DNA from: Albugo candida | Lineage: Eukaryota > Oomycota > Peronosporomycetes > Albuginales | NCBI GenBank assembly: GCA_040437565.1 | Contig: JBDOQK010000074.1 | Coordinates: forward strand, 1 to 64,000 | Length of the DNA stretch: 64,000 bases | Reading direction: 5' to 3' | Shown: piece after piece, positions 43,939 through 55,196 of the stretch | Numbering within the stretch: the first letter of the stretch is position 1 | Layout of the letters: every line of letters starts with the position of its first letter | Program-made: the position numbers and the translations under genes | Notes under the pieces: model-generated | Database searches by the model: none | Seen by the model: the letters and a program-made list of their open reading frames with translations, nothing else | Told to the model about the DNA's origin: nothing

Positions 43939-46233
43939 ATGCCAGTCTTCTCGGCTTCACCGGTTGCCACTCTTTTAGGACTATTTGTATCAATCTCTTC
44001 TTCATATGCTCATGCTTGCGAGTACCCTTTCGATCATTTTCCGTTTTGTAATTCTTCCCTTTTGCTGAGTTTACGCGTCAAAGATCTGTTGCAACGGCTG
44101 CAACTCGATGAGAAAATTCGAATGCTGACGGCCAGAGCAGGTACTCATGGAAGTGTTCCACGTCTCGGAGTACCTGAGTACAATTGGGGAGCCAATTGTG
44201 TGCACGGAGTTCAGTCTACCTGTGGAACCCACTGCGCGACATCCTTTCCAAATCCTGTGAATTTGGGAGCCATTTTTGATCCAAATGAAATCTATAAAAT
44301 GGCACAAGTAATCGGAGTAGAGTTACGAACATTAAGGTTGGAAGGTGCTCGAGAGAATTACAAGAACGGACCGCATATCGGTCTGGATTGCTGGTCACCC
44401 AACATCAATATCAATCGTGATCCACGATGGGGCAGAGCAATGGAGACACCATCGGAAGATCCTTTTGTGAATGCAAACTATGGAGTTGCGTATACGAAGG
44501 GATTGCAAGAAGGTCAAGACAGCCGATTTCTTCAAGCAGTAGTGACGCTGAAGCATTACGTGGCGTACTCATACGAGAACTATGGCGGAACTGATAGAAC
44601 TCAATTTGACGCAATTGTTTCTGCTTACGACTTTGCTGACACGTACTTTCCAGCTTTTGAAGCTTCCGTCGTGGATGGGAATGCAAAGGGGATCATGTGC
44701 TCGTACAATAGTTTAAATGGTGTCCCAACGTGTGCAAATAAGTGGCTTAATCGATTGCTTCGCGAACAAACTGGGTTTGACGGGTACATCACGAGCGATA
44801 CAGGTGCTATTGAAGGAATTTTTGAAGGGCACAAATACACAAAGACACTGTGTGAAGCCGCTAAGATCGCAATTGAATCGGGAGTTGACATATGCAGTGG
44901 AAATGCTTATTGGAACTGTTTTAAGCAACTTGCGAATTCCACGAGTTTCTTCAATGCAGTCGATGAAGCTATTGGACGCACATTAAGATTGAGATTTGAA
45001 CTTGGCCTTTTCGATCCGATCGCTGACCAGCCTCACTTTACACCTGAAGATGTCAGGACACCAAAATCGCTAAAATTGAGCATGGATCTCGCAAGAAGGT
45101 CAATTGTATTGCTTCAGAATAATGGCAATACATTACCGCTACGCCGTAGTGTTCGAATTGCTGTCATTGGCCCACATTCGATGACGAGAAGAGGTGCAAT
45201 GGGTAATTATTATGGTCAATTGTGCCACGGTGAGTACGATGAAGTGCGTTGTGTGCAAAGCCCGCTGGAGGCCATACAATCAATAAATGGACGAAACAAT
45301 ACGATCCATGTTAATGGCTGCGGGATAAATGACACATCCACCTCTGAATTCGGAAAAGCCCTTCAAGCTGCTCAAACCGCTGATGTAGCAGTTCTGTTTC
45401 TCGGAATCGACACCAGCATTGAGCGTGAATCCAAAGATCGAGATAACATCAATGTCCCACTTATCCAATTGGAGCTGTTAAAAGTTATACGCAGGGCTGA
45501 GAAGCCTACTGTTGTTGTCCTCTTTAATGGTGGAATTCTCGGCATCGAAAAGCTCATCTTGTACGCTGACAGCGTGCTTGAAGCGTTTTATCCTGGAATT
45601 TTCGGTGCTCAGGCCGTCGCTGAAATTCTGTTTGGTGATGTTAATCCGAGTGGCAAACTTCCAGTGACAATGTACCGATCCAATTTCATCGATCATGTTG
45701 ATATGAAGAACATGAATATGACAATGTATCCTGGTCGTAGCTATCGATATTACGCAGAGGTTCCAGTGTTTCCATTTGGATGGGGATTGAGTTACACAAA
45801 TTTCAGTATCCAATCGATGGAAACCCAAAAAGAGCGCGGGATCCGTCCTGTGCTCACAACACATCCAAAAGAGTATCGAATTCAGATCACAAATAATGGA
45901 AAGTATTACGGCGAAGAGGTGATATTTGCCTTTTTTCGACCACTTGAGATCCGCGCAACCGGTCCGGTGGAATCACTTCAACAACAACTTTTCAACTACA
46001 CACGCGTTCGTCTTGCTCCCGGCGAAGTGCGGAAAGTGCAGCTGTATGTGACGGATGAAAGGCTTGCATTACACGATAAGCACGGCAATTTGTGCGTTTT
46101 TGAAGGTTTTTATGAGCTAATCATTTCCAACGGCGTGAACGAACAGCTCACTTTTCCAGTACAGATACCCGGCCCTTTGCGAATGCTTCGACCATTTCAC
46201 AAAAGTACAAACTCGAAAGTAGCAGTAAAATGA
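43939..46233 (+). CDS. secreted glycoside hydrolase family 3 (beta-xylosidase / beta-glucosidase-like)
   Basis: Intronless, 764 residues, ATG at 43939. A signal peptide of about 26 residues ends SSSYAHA before CEYPFD. The GH3 N-terminal barrel is clear: GVPEYNWGANCVHGV, SPNININRDPRWGRAMET, TLKHYVAY, GIMCSYNSLNGVPTC and GFDGYITSDTGAI. In the last motif the Asp of TSD, at residue 287, is the expected nucleophile. A second alpha/beta domain follows (ARRSIVLLQNNGNTLPL, IAVIGPHS), with GNYYG before it and PSGKLPVTMY at its end. A fibronectin-III-like domain closes the protein (RVRLAPGEVRKVQLYV). Layout and DPRWGR / CSYNSLNGVPTCA motifs resemble plant-type beta-xylosidase/arabinofuranosidase more than classic beta-glucosidase; the substrate is not proven. 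It would act outside the cell on plant-wall oligosaccharides. Confidence 0.92.
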   Translation: MPVFSASPVATLLGLFVSISSSYAHACEYPFDHFPFCNSSLLLSLRVKDLLQRLQLDEKIRMLTARAGTHGSVPRLGVPEYNWGANCVHGVQSTCGTHCATSFPNPVNLGAIFDPNEIYKMAQVIGVELRTLRLEGARENYKNGPHIGLDCWSPNININRDPRWGRAMETPSEDPFVNANYGVAYTKGLQEGQDSRFLQAVVTLKHYVAYSYENYGGTDRTQFDAIVSAYDFADTYFPAFEASVVDGNAKGIMCSYNSLNGVPTCANKWLNRLLREQTGFDGYITSDTGAIEGIFEGHKYTKTLCEAAKIAIESGVDICSGNAYWNCFKQLANSTSFFNAVDEAIGRTLRLRFELGLFDPIADQPHFTPEDVRTPKSLKLSMDLARRSIVLLQNNGNTLPLRRSVRIAVIGPHSMTRRGAMGNYYGQLCHGEYDEVRCVQSPLEAIQSINGRNNTIHVNGCGINDTSTSEFGKALQAAQTADVAVLFLGIDTSIERESKDRDNINVPLIQLELLKVIRRAEKPTVVVLFNGGILGIEKLILYADSVLEAFYPGIFGAQAVAEILFGDVNPSGKLPVTMYRSNFIDHVDMKNMNMTMYPGRSYRYYAEVPVFPFGWGLSYTNFSIQSMETQKERGIRPVLTTHPKEYRIQITNNGKYYGEEVIFAFFRPLEIRATGPVESLQQQLFNYTRVRLAPGEVRKVQLYVTDERLALHDKHGNLCVFEGFYELIISNGVNEQLTFPVQIPGPLRMLRPFHKSTNSKVAVK

Positions 46234-46445
46234 ATCCTATAGCATTGGAATCTTTTTACGTTGCGGAATTGCATGCTTTTGAAATACATGTTGTTGTGTA
46301 TTTCCGTGTTCCACAAAACTATTCAGCCCGTATTGATAACGGCTATTCTGACGTAGCGGAGGGTATCTGGCTCATGAATTTCGGGCTTTGTGAGAATAAC
46401 GGGAAGGGAAGTAGAGTACAAGATACGATTGAAAAGTCTTTGTAT

Positions 46446-49400
46446 ATGGACGTCACAAATCCTCAGGGCTTTACAAATGCACCACGCTCCATAGGCGTTA
46501 CAAGCGTGCCATCATCGGCTCCGACTGCGAAATCACGCGCTACTGAGAATGCTTACGAGAAACTCTCACGCGATGTGCATCAAATGACCAGCACAGGCGC
46601 TATCCATCATGACTGGCTTGAGAATCCGAAAGGCTTCTTATTGAAACCTGATTTCAAACGCAAATTACAGCATGTTGGCGCCGGTGGGAAGAAGCTTCAG
46701 GCCGGGACTTCGATTGGTATACGGCTGCATATGCCTGGAAGCACATATCGTCTTCGTTGGTTTGTTCTCGATGGAATGGTATTGCGCTATTTCAAGACAC
46801 AGAATGAAGAGCAGGAGCTTGGTGCTATCCATCTCGCGTCTGTGAATGCAGTGCTACCTTCCAGTATTGCTGATGCTCCAGAATTCGCTTTAGATTTGGT
46901 GTGTATATTTTCGAGTGATAGGTAGTGTCCTCGCTCACTTTCTTTTGAGGTTTGTGCCGATCGCATTTATACGATTGCGGGAAATGACCGAGAAGATATG
47001 GTGCGTTGGGCAACCGTTCTCACACTTGTGGTACGCAATCCACTTCAATCGATTCATTGCGTCTAAGCTTTTTGTGATAGCTTCGGGAAGAGTATCGCCC
47101 CAAACTCATGCAACGTCCAGAGTCCACTGTTATCCGTGGAAGTGCCGCGATTCCTCGTCCAAGTGCGCGGAAGACGGGACAATTGAGCTTTCAGCCTGGC
47201 GCAGTTGGAAACATCAGCCAAACCATGACGTCTAGGTTCACAGATGTCAATTCTATTCGACGAACGGGATCGCCGTTTGATGAACTTGTGGCTGAAGATG
47301 ACATCAAAGAGAAGATCATCACCATTACGTTTGAGCAGCTCGGACCGCTAAGGCTACAACTTCGCGGTTCGTAACGAGTCGTGCAAGCATGGATCTTCTC
47401 GCTGACACATCTTAATACACAGGAACTGTTGAGGACGAAGTAATGATTTGCGGCTTTGAGAAAAATGAAGACGGGAGTCCCGGCTTGGCGGAAGCTTCCG
47501 GGGCCATTCGCGAGGGCGATTTTCTTATCTCAATCAATCAACACTACTTTACAACGATTGAATTTGATAAAGCTATTGAGATGATTCAGCAAGCATCGAG
47601 ACCTCTGACTTTACGATTCTCGCGGCTTGAGGATGTCAGAAAAGGAAAATTTGGTACGATGACTTTGTCACCAGCAGCAACAGCGGGAGGCACCTCACCT
47701 TCGGACACAACGATGAGCCAAAAACGCGTCGCAGAAGGCTGGGTACTGGCAAAAGAACCAACAGCAGATCGTTATCGGATTCGTATTCTCCAATTATATG
47801 GCGATGTCTTACGTCTCTATAAGCCGAGCTTGCAGGGCGTTCGAGCGGAGAATCCTTGCCTTGTTGTACGTCTTCACGATGTTACGGACATTCGACCAAC
47901 AAAAGACACGCGAGAGACTACAAGCGCGTGCACTCAATGTCATCCAAAACGATGGGGCGTCACGCTCCAAGGACAGCAAGTCATGTTCACATTCTACACA
48001 AAAAGCCACATCGACATGACAGAATGGATCGATTACATCAAAAATTCACCGCTATTCTCCGCAAAACAAATGGTTCCTTCCGTTTCTCCAGCGAAATGTG
48101 CACGCATTTCCATTCCCGTTCTTCCCATCGCCGTCGTTGAGAAAAATATCGCATTAGAACCGCGTGNNNNNNNNNNNNNNNNNNNNNNNNNNNNNNNNNN
48201 NNNNNNNNNNNNNNNNNNNNNNNNNNNNNNNNNNNNNNNNNNNNNNNNNNNNNNNNNNNNNNNNNNTTTGATAAAGCTATTGAGATGATTCAGCAAGCAT
48301 CGAGACCTCTGACTTTACGATTCTCGCGGCTTGAGGATGTCAGAAAAGGAAAATTTGGTACGATGACTTTGTCACCAGCAGCAACAGCGGGAGGCACCTC
48401 ACCTTCGGACACAACGATGAGCCAAAAACGCGTCGCAGAAGGCTGGGTACTGGCAAAAGAACCAACAGCAGATCGTTATCGGATTCGTATTCTCCAATTA
48501 TATGGCGATGTCTTACGTCTCTATAAGCCGAGCTTGCAGGGCGTTCGAGCGGAGAATCCTTGCCTTGTTGTACGTCTTCACGATGTTACGGACATTCGAC
48601 CAACAAAAGACACGCGAGAGACTACAAGCGCGTGCACTCAATGTCATCCAAAACGATGGGGCGTCACGCTCCAAGGACAGCAAGTCATGTTCACATTCTA
48701 CACAAAAAGCCACATCGACATGACAGAATGGATCGATTACATCAAAAATTCACCGCTATTCTCCGCAAAACAAATGGTTCCTTCCGTTTCTCCAGCGAAA
48801 TGTGCACGCATTTCCATTCCCGTTCTTCCCATCGCCGTCGTTGAGAAAAATATCGCATTAGAACCGCGTGTCCTGCTTCACGATTCCATACACAAATTGG
48901 GCGATCTATCACCGACATTGACGCTGTATGTGTTTGTGCTTTTCGAAGACGGCAGGTTGTCGTATTTTATCAACAAAGAGCGTGCCCATATCCAAAGTCG
49001 TCCCATTGGCACCGTACGATGTGATAATCTCATTGCAATAACCGCAAGCCAAGTCACAAAGCAGTTATGGAGCAATTGGACGGATGCTTTACCGAGTCAC
49101 ACAAAGGTCTCAAAAGCATCCGATGAATGCTGGCGACTTGAGCTCAACGTACAGACATACTCACCGACGACGATGCAAAAGTGTCAGCGGCCCTTTGCTT
49201 TGTATTTTGTATCACGAGACGAATTGATCAAGTGGGCGATTCATATATGCCGAGAAGTCTCACGCCTCACGGGCCAAAAGTTGGATTTGAATTTCGTGAA
49301 TCATTCCGATACTTTGAACGATACATTTCGATGCAGCAAGCAACAAGTAGGAGATCCATTGGGATTGACGTTGGCACTGCATCAGCCGAAATGCATCGAC

Positions 49401-51983
49401 GCACAGACACTGACATCTCCGCCATTATACCGGAGCTTGAAAGATGCGACAAGTAATGCTGCATCTCGTGGATGGTTTTTTGTGAAGCGGCCTCGATCCT
49501 CCGGTTTCAATGAGTATCATCCACGTTTTCTCGTTCTATCCGATTCGTCTTTGCATTTCTACAAGCACGAAATCGCCGATAGTCTTGACGTGGTGACAGC
49601 AGCGGCATCTTGTGCTGCCATTTTGGATTTGCGTCGCGTCAAAGACGCGCGTGAATTGGAGTCAGGACAAGATGATTGTTTGGATTTCTCATTGCAACTG
49701 ACAACAGCAGACGATATCCATTGGGTGGTACGTCGCTTTTCCATCTCTTCTCATTTTTACGTCGTTTACGTGCTTGACCATTTGATTCACGTTGTAGCTT
49801 GTCTCCGAGTCGTACACTATAAAGGAGCAATGGCTCGCAGCTCTGATTTGGCTTTCTGATTACTACTATCGGAGCCCGACAATGATCTCACCGAGTCAAC
49901 CCAAGATACGACGCTCAACCTCCAAACACTCGATCGTGGAGTCTAAAAGCACAAGCAACAATCCGCATTCTTCGCTTCAACCAACAAGTAATTCCTGCTT
50001 CATTTCCGACGACTGCACTTCGATACGCAGCTGGCTCGTAATTGCTGAACTTGAGGTGTATGCGTCGATTGCATGCGGAGTCTTGAGTTACTATGAAAAA
50101 GAACATGATTGCTGGGATGAATGGGGCGACGCTCTTGGGGCCTTTCCGCTTGAGCATCTCGTAAAGCTCTCATCTGTCTCCTGTAAACCCGAAGCGTTCA
50201 TAGTGACTCTGGAATCCAAGCAATGTATCGAATTCATAGCCGATTCCGCGGAAACTGCACGTCGTTGGATGCTGATTATGTGTTCGTGTGGAAACTCGAT
50301 CCTCGAAAAAGGCGATAAGAAGCATGAATGGTACAGCAAGCCACCCAAAGAAGCGTGGATATGGAAACTGGATCGGGTCTATCAGGTCTTTCGACGTCGG
50401 TTCTTTTCATTGAGGAATCATCAACTTCTTTTTTACACCAAACAAAACGGTCGATCACTCGGTGTCATCGCTCTTCCGTCTGTGTTGCAATTCACAATGT
50501 CGAAAGTATGCGATCGACAGTCTGGCGACGCCGAATTTTACCAATTGGACATAAGTTTCTCTCTGTCCGATGATAGAATCATCACCAAGTCGCCTTTAGA
50601 AAGCCCAATCGATGATGCTCACGAACAAGCAGAACACGATCCAGTGGGTGACTTCCATGCGCTCTCATTGGCATTTATGAGTGAGAACGAGATGCTGGAA
50701 TGGGCACATGCAATTCATCACTGCTGCTCGAATTCCATGTCCATCAAAAACAATACCAAACTGCCTCCACTGCTAGATATTCGCGTATTGCCGAAGGAGC
50801 TTCTCAAGATTTCACGGTTCGAAGATCAGCAGGCAAGCCCTATGCAGTCTTCTGTGGCTTCCAATACGGAATTTAACGCTCGTGGATGGCTGTATTACCT
50901 CACAGCTCCAAGTGAGCGTCTTCGTCTTCGGTATTTCGTTCAATGGGGACACGAATTGTCCATTTACAAGCATGAGATTCTCGCCGATGAATATCGTGCG
51001 ATTCGGTATGGTGTCATCGATTGCAGAGCGTTGCAAGATGTGCGGTTTGCATACGTAAATTCCCCTGAAAATGCTGTAGAGCTTCAATTTTGTTCCAATA
51101 ATGGCGTTGTATTGATCCCACAAAGCGACGAGGAAGCTGTCATGTGGCGTAATTCTCTGTTGGAAGTGAAGCGTGCGTATGGATGTCGCGAAAAAGCTTC
51201 CGACAATCTCAGCTCTGGAGTGTACATTTGCCGTCAAAGTACATTCTCAATGAATCGCGACCATGAAGACCTTTTACGCTCTCAGATTGAATCTTCCGTT
51301 GTCTTCTCGTCCAATTTGCAAGAATGGGATGGACGCAAATGGATTCCAAAGTATTTTGTGCTCACAACGTCTCGGCTTTTGATACTCTCATTAGCTGTCC
51401 ATTTGTATGACGAGGAGCCCGATATATTGGCTTCCTACGCAACCAAATCGATATTCGAAGTGCGTTCATGCACAGAGAAAGAGATGGCAGCAGCAGACGA
51501 TTCGCTCGCATGGAGTGTGGCGTTCATAATAACGATTCAAACGCTACACAATTTGTCGGACAAAGTAGAAAAGCTCATGATTCGCTGCGATTCTCAAGGT
51601 TGGTGATTTGTATCGCTGAGTCCGTGCATTCATTTCTCTGTTTAGATCATTGTTTGGAATGGATGCGATTGTTGTGCAGTAGCAATGGGAAATTGGAACT
51701 GAAAAAGAACGCTGCGACTGGATATTGGGGAAGTGTGAATCGAATTGCGTCCATGTTTCGCCACGAGAGCTTTGCTCTTCCAACTGCACAAGTCGATACA
51801 AATGATTCATTAGCTGATACGGCAAGTCTAGAGCAACGTGAGAGCTCCTATAAGCGTAAAATGTCGCGTCAAGATGCGGCTCGAAGGTTTGTTGTCCTCT
51901 TGATAGATCGCTTCCATCTGACGTCAACTTTTAGGCGAACATCCGAGCTGATCTTGAATCGACGTCTCTCAAGGCGCTTCTGA
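46446..51983 (+). CDS. PDZ and multi-PH-domain scaffold protein (six or seven exons)
   Basis: Exons 46446-46898, 46950-47030, 47081-47366, 47423-48166 continuing at 48871-49727 (48167-48870 is a gap plus a false duplicate), 49798-51598 and 51646-51983, with GT..AG introns of 47-70 nt. A 48-nt in-frame stretch (51887-51934) may be a seventh intron. Product about 1519 residues, start MDVTNPQGFTNAP. Domains in order: PH1 about 60-178 (STYRLRWFVLDGMVLRYF), PDZ about 253-343 (GPLRLQL, AIREGDFLISIN), PH2 about 376-484 (AEGWVLAKE), PH3-like about 525-650 (LTLYVFVLFEDGRLSYF), PH4 about 720-828 (SRGWFFVKRP), PH5-like about 882-970 (GVLSYYEKE), PH6 about 993-1115 (RRRFFSLRNHQLLFY), PH7 about 1169-1269 (LRLRYFVQWGHELSIY) and PH8-like about 1312-1420 (KWIPKYFVLTTSRLLIL). 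Probably a membrane-associated adaptor. The upstream ATG at 46230 overlaps the GH3 stop and is unlikely. Confidence 0.85.
47563..48870. repeat. gap 48167-48266 with false flanking duplication (604 bp) inside the PH-array gene
   Basis: 47563-48166 equals 48267-48870 across 100 Ns. Both copies encode PH2. The reading frame at 48166 continues in register at 48871, which is what an unmerged overlap predicts. Confidence 0.96.
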
Positions 51984-52014
51984 GGGTGCTGTGCTCGGGT
52001 AGACGTTCTGACAC

Positions 52015-55000
52015 TTAAAAATCAGTGCTTTCGAAAATTTGGAGTGGTGAGGCGCCTTCAGCATCGATGTAATGCTGTAAGCCGCTGGGAAGGTCAAAGC
52101 TCGACGCTCGTGAAGACGCTGGTGATACATTTATAGTTCCCGCTTCACGGATATCGGCAAGCATGGAGAGTCGTTGGGATAGATCTGACGTGTCTGGATT
52201 ATGAGCGGGTCCAGCTGGAGGAAGTGATGAACGAGGATGATCTGAATTGCTTAATTTGGACAGTGATCGTGCGCTAAGCGGTTTGTGCTTTTCACTAGCT
52301 GCCCAAGAAGACCAACTACTCCGTCGACCACAAGCATTTTTTATTTCTTTCAAATCGCTATGCGTAAATTGTAGTAAAGTACTGATAACTGGCAATAGAC
52401 GTCGCTGTTGAGAAGACCCTGGACGGAATGTGATGTATTGAACGATAATGTTCTTCAGATATTCCATATTCACTCCGTCTCTTCTTTGATTTTGCGTCAA
52501 ACGAGTGAGTTCTTTCTCCTTCCGTGATAGATCCTCCACCAAACTTTGCATTTGATGCTCTGTTGTGACCACTTTATGATGCAAACGATCAATTTCCAAA
52601 GCATTCGCTATTGATTCTGCGTCCCGACAAGCTTGTAATTGCGCAAATTCCAAGATTTTACGATGATCTGCGCCACCACTACGAACATCTTCTTCCAATT
52701 CTGCAACGCGACTTTGAAGTGTTTTGATCTCATTTTCTTTTTCGGAGACAACGTGACGAGCTAATTTGGACTTTGTCTTCGCTTCCATTTCGATTCGAAC
52801 GATCTCTGTTTGCATTTTCGTTTTCTCATTTGCTAAAGCATTCTCATGCTGCTGAGCAGCCTCTGCCAGCTGATCACTTAATCGGTGCTTCAGTGCCTCC
52901 ATTTCATCTTCGAGTCGACTCTTTTGTCGAAAGGTCTCGTCCCTATCGTGCACCGCTTCATTCATAGTCACTCGCAAGACTTCTAAATTGGCTTCAGCAT
53001 CACGTTTTGCATCATTAGCAGTCGCAGCTTCGCGTAAAGCATTCTCAATCATAGCAGCCTGCTCTGCATGCTTACCAGCTATTCCCATATGCTCCGTCTG
53101 TAAACGCGTAGCAAAGGCGAGTTTCTCTGAAAGCGTCTTTTTTGTCTCCGATAGCTGAGCTTCAAGTTCCACTTTTGCCATTGACAGCTCATCCAAATGT
53201 GCTTGTAGCTCGAGTACCAATGCGTCGCTTTTGGAGAGGCTCGTCTGTAGTGTTTGGCAACGCTGTCGATTTTCTTCATTTTGTATGCTTACTTCATTCA
53301 GCTTTTCAGTTACGGCATTGCGTTCCTGCTGAAATCTTGCGATTGCCGCGTTTTTTTCCTTCCGGACGGATTCCAGTTCTTTCGTAAATTCTTGGCGTAT
53401 TTCTGCATTGTCACGCTCCAAACTCTTTTGTAGTGCTTCACTTTTCCTTCTCAAGTCGCCTTCTTTCTCAGCCAGTTCCGCATGTGATTCAAGAGCCTTT
53501 GTAGCTGTAGTTAAATCGTCTCGTAAGTCTTCCACTTCTTTATTTAAAAACGTGTTTTTCTCTGACAAAATCGCATTCCGCTCTTTGATTTTTTCAGCCG
53601 TTGCGTGGATCTCTTCCAGCTTTGCAGTGCCAGCCTCATTCCTTCGACAGGCTTCATCTAACTCACTTGCCAAAATCTCGAGTTTATTCTGGAAATAATC
53701 TTTCTCTTCACTAAGCCTCTGATTGATCGCTTGGGCCTCTTCGATCGCTTCCAAATGACTTCGTCTAAGTTCCTCAAATCGTAATCGTGTGACCGGAGCA
53801 TTATCCTCTCTTGCAAGCCGCAATCTCTCATTTTCTTCTCGTAAACACTCATTTTGCTTTACAATCACTATCAATTGGTCCTCGCACATTTGCGATCCTT
53901 TGCCTTGTCGTTCTTCTCTCTCGCTTTTATTTTGACTTGAAATGCGACCTGGTAAAAGAAGGTCAGGCATTTGAGTGTAACCAGACGGTTAAGACGAATA
54001 CCTGAAAGAGATTCCCTTCCGTTGATCGTTCGGATTTCCATCTCTTCATTCGCCATTCTATACATTTCTTTGTATTGCTCAATAGCAGCGCAAAGGTGTT
54101 CCGCTATATCCATATCTTTAACGTTACCAGTAAGAGAGCAGGTATCATCTTTGACTTGCATTTTCGTATCTGACAACGTCAGATTATCGAATTGTACTCC
54201 CTTTGCTTCATCGGTTTGATCCCCTGCTGCTTTTCGCACTTTTGTGATAGCTACGGCCGAGGACGCGATCGCTTCCAATTCCTTAACGAGAGATTCGCTT
54301 ATACCAAATGATAGTTCATACAGAACGAATTCTTTCTGATCAAATACCTTACGCATCGATTCTACTTTCTCGTTAGCTTCGGAGAGCTTCTCCAGTAAGA
54401 CATTATTCTCCCTTTGCATTTGCTCTTCCAAATCGCGCTTCTCTTGGTCTACCTGCTTTAACTTTTCTTCCAGCTTATTGAGACGTTCTCTTTGAGGTGT
54501 CAACTCTTGCTCGCTAGCCTCGATTTTTTCCTCTATATGTTTCGGAGAATGGACTTGAGGTTCGTTTGCGGATGCACGCGGTGATAGCGCACTGAAGAGA
54601 TCGATTTCATCATATTTATTGCTGACGACTCCAACACTTGCATCTCCATCTTCAGACGGTACACCTTGTACCATCTGTTGCGATTTCTCCATCTCATGTC
54701 GCCATTTCTTAGCATCGGATGCGCATTTCGAAACGTACAATTCCACAAGCCGATCGCCTCTCAGAATGCTATCAGTATCACTATTACTGTATCCGGTCAA
54801 CTCGGAATCTCTATCACTGCAAAGAGAAAAGTCAATGCCCACAGAGTCTTTGACAAATGTCCATAGAGTCTCATAATTCGTTTGGAGTGCAATGGATTCC
54901 TGAATTTGCGCCTGTGATTTCTGAAGTTGAGCCTTCATCAGCTTATTTTGCCTCGTGAGTTTCATACTCAGCGATAAAAGCTGATCGTAAGACGGTTTTT

Positions 55001-55196
55001 CTCCATCTGTGGCGCGTATCGAGCCATTTCCTGTGCTGTCTTGTTGAGTCTGTTGTTCAGATTCGATACCGGCGACGCTCGTATTGAGAACATGGGACGC
55101 AGCAGCTGAACGGAGAAAGCTCATTCCCTTTGAAAGACCTCCACGACTTTTTTCTTTCATATCGGCAAAGCCGCGCTCCAGTACTTCCTTATTCAT
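52015..55196 (-). CDS. GRIP-domain golgin (long coiled-coil protein, two exons)
   Basis: Start at the ATG at 55196 (the codon before it, TTG, is not a normal start). Exon 1 is 55196-54002, the intron is 54001-53949 (53 nt, GTATTC..ACCAG), and exon 2 is 53948-52015; total 1042 residues. An N-terminal Ser-rich part (about 1-60) is followed by heptad-rich coiled coils (QELTPQRERLNKLEEKLKQ; LSEKLAFATRLQTEHMGIA). Near residues 890-935 lies a GRIP domain: NMEYLKNIIVQYITF, then RRLLPVISTLLQFTHSDLKE. The Tyr of EYLKN is the residue that in GRIP golgins contacts Arl1, so the protein should sit on the trans-Golgi and tether vesicles. About 105 Ser/Pro-rich residues follow the GRIP domain. Its stop lies 31 bp from the stop of the convergent PH-array gene. 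Confidence 0.85.

Noticed and set aside
45478-45864. Antisense frames inside the GH3 gene
   Set aside because: Shadow frames of a strongly supported gene; no motif.
46230-46445. N-terminal extension of the PH-array protein overlapping the GH3 stop
   Set aside because: The residues do not look like a conserved leader. The ATG at 46446 gives a normal intergenic distance and a better start.
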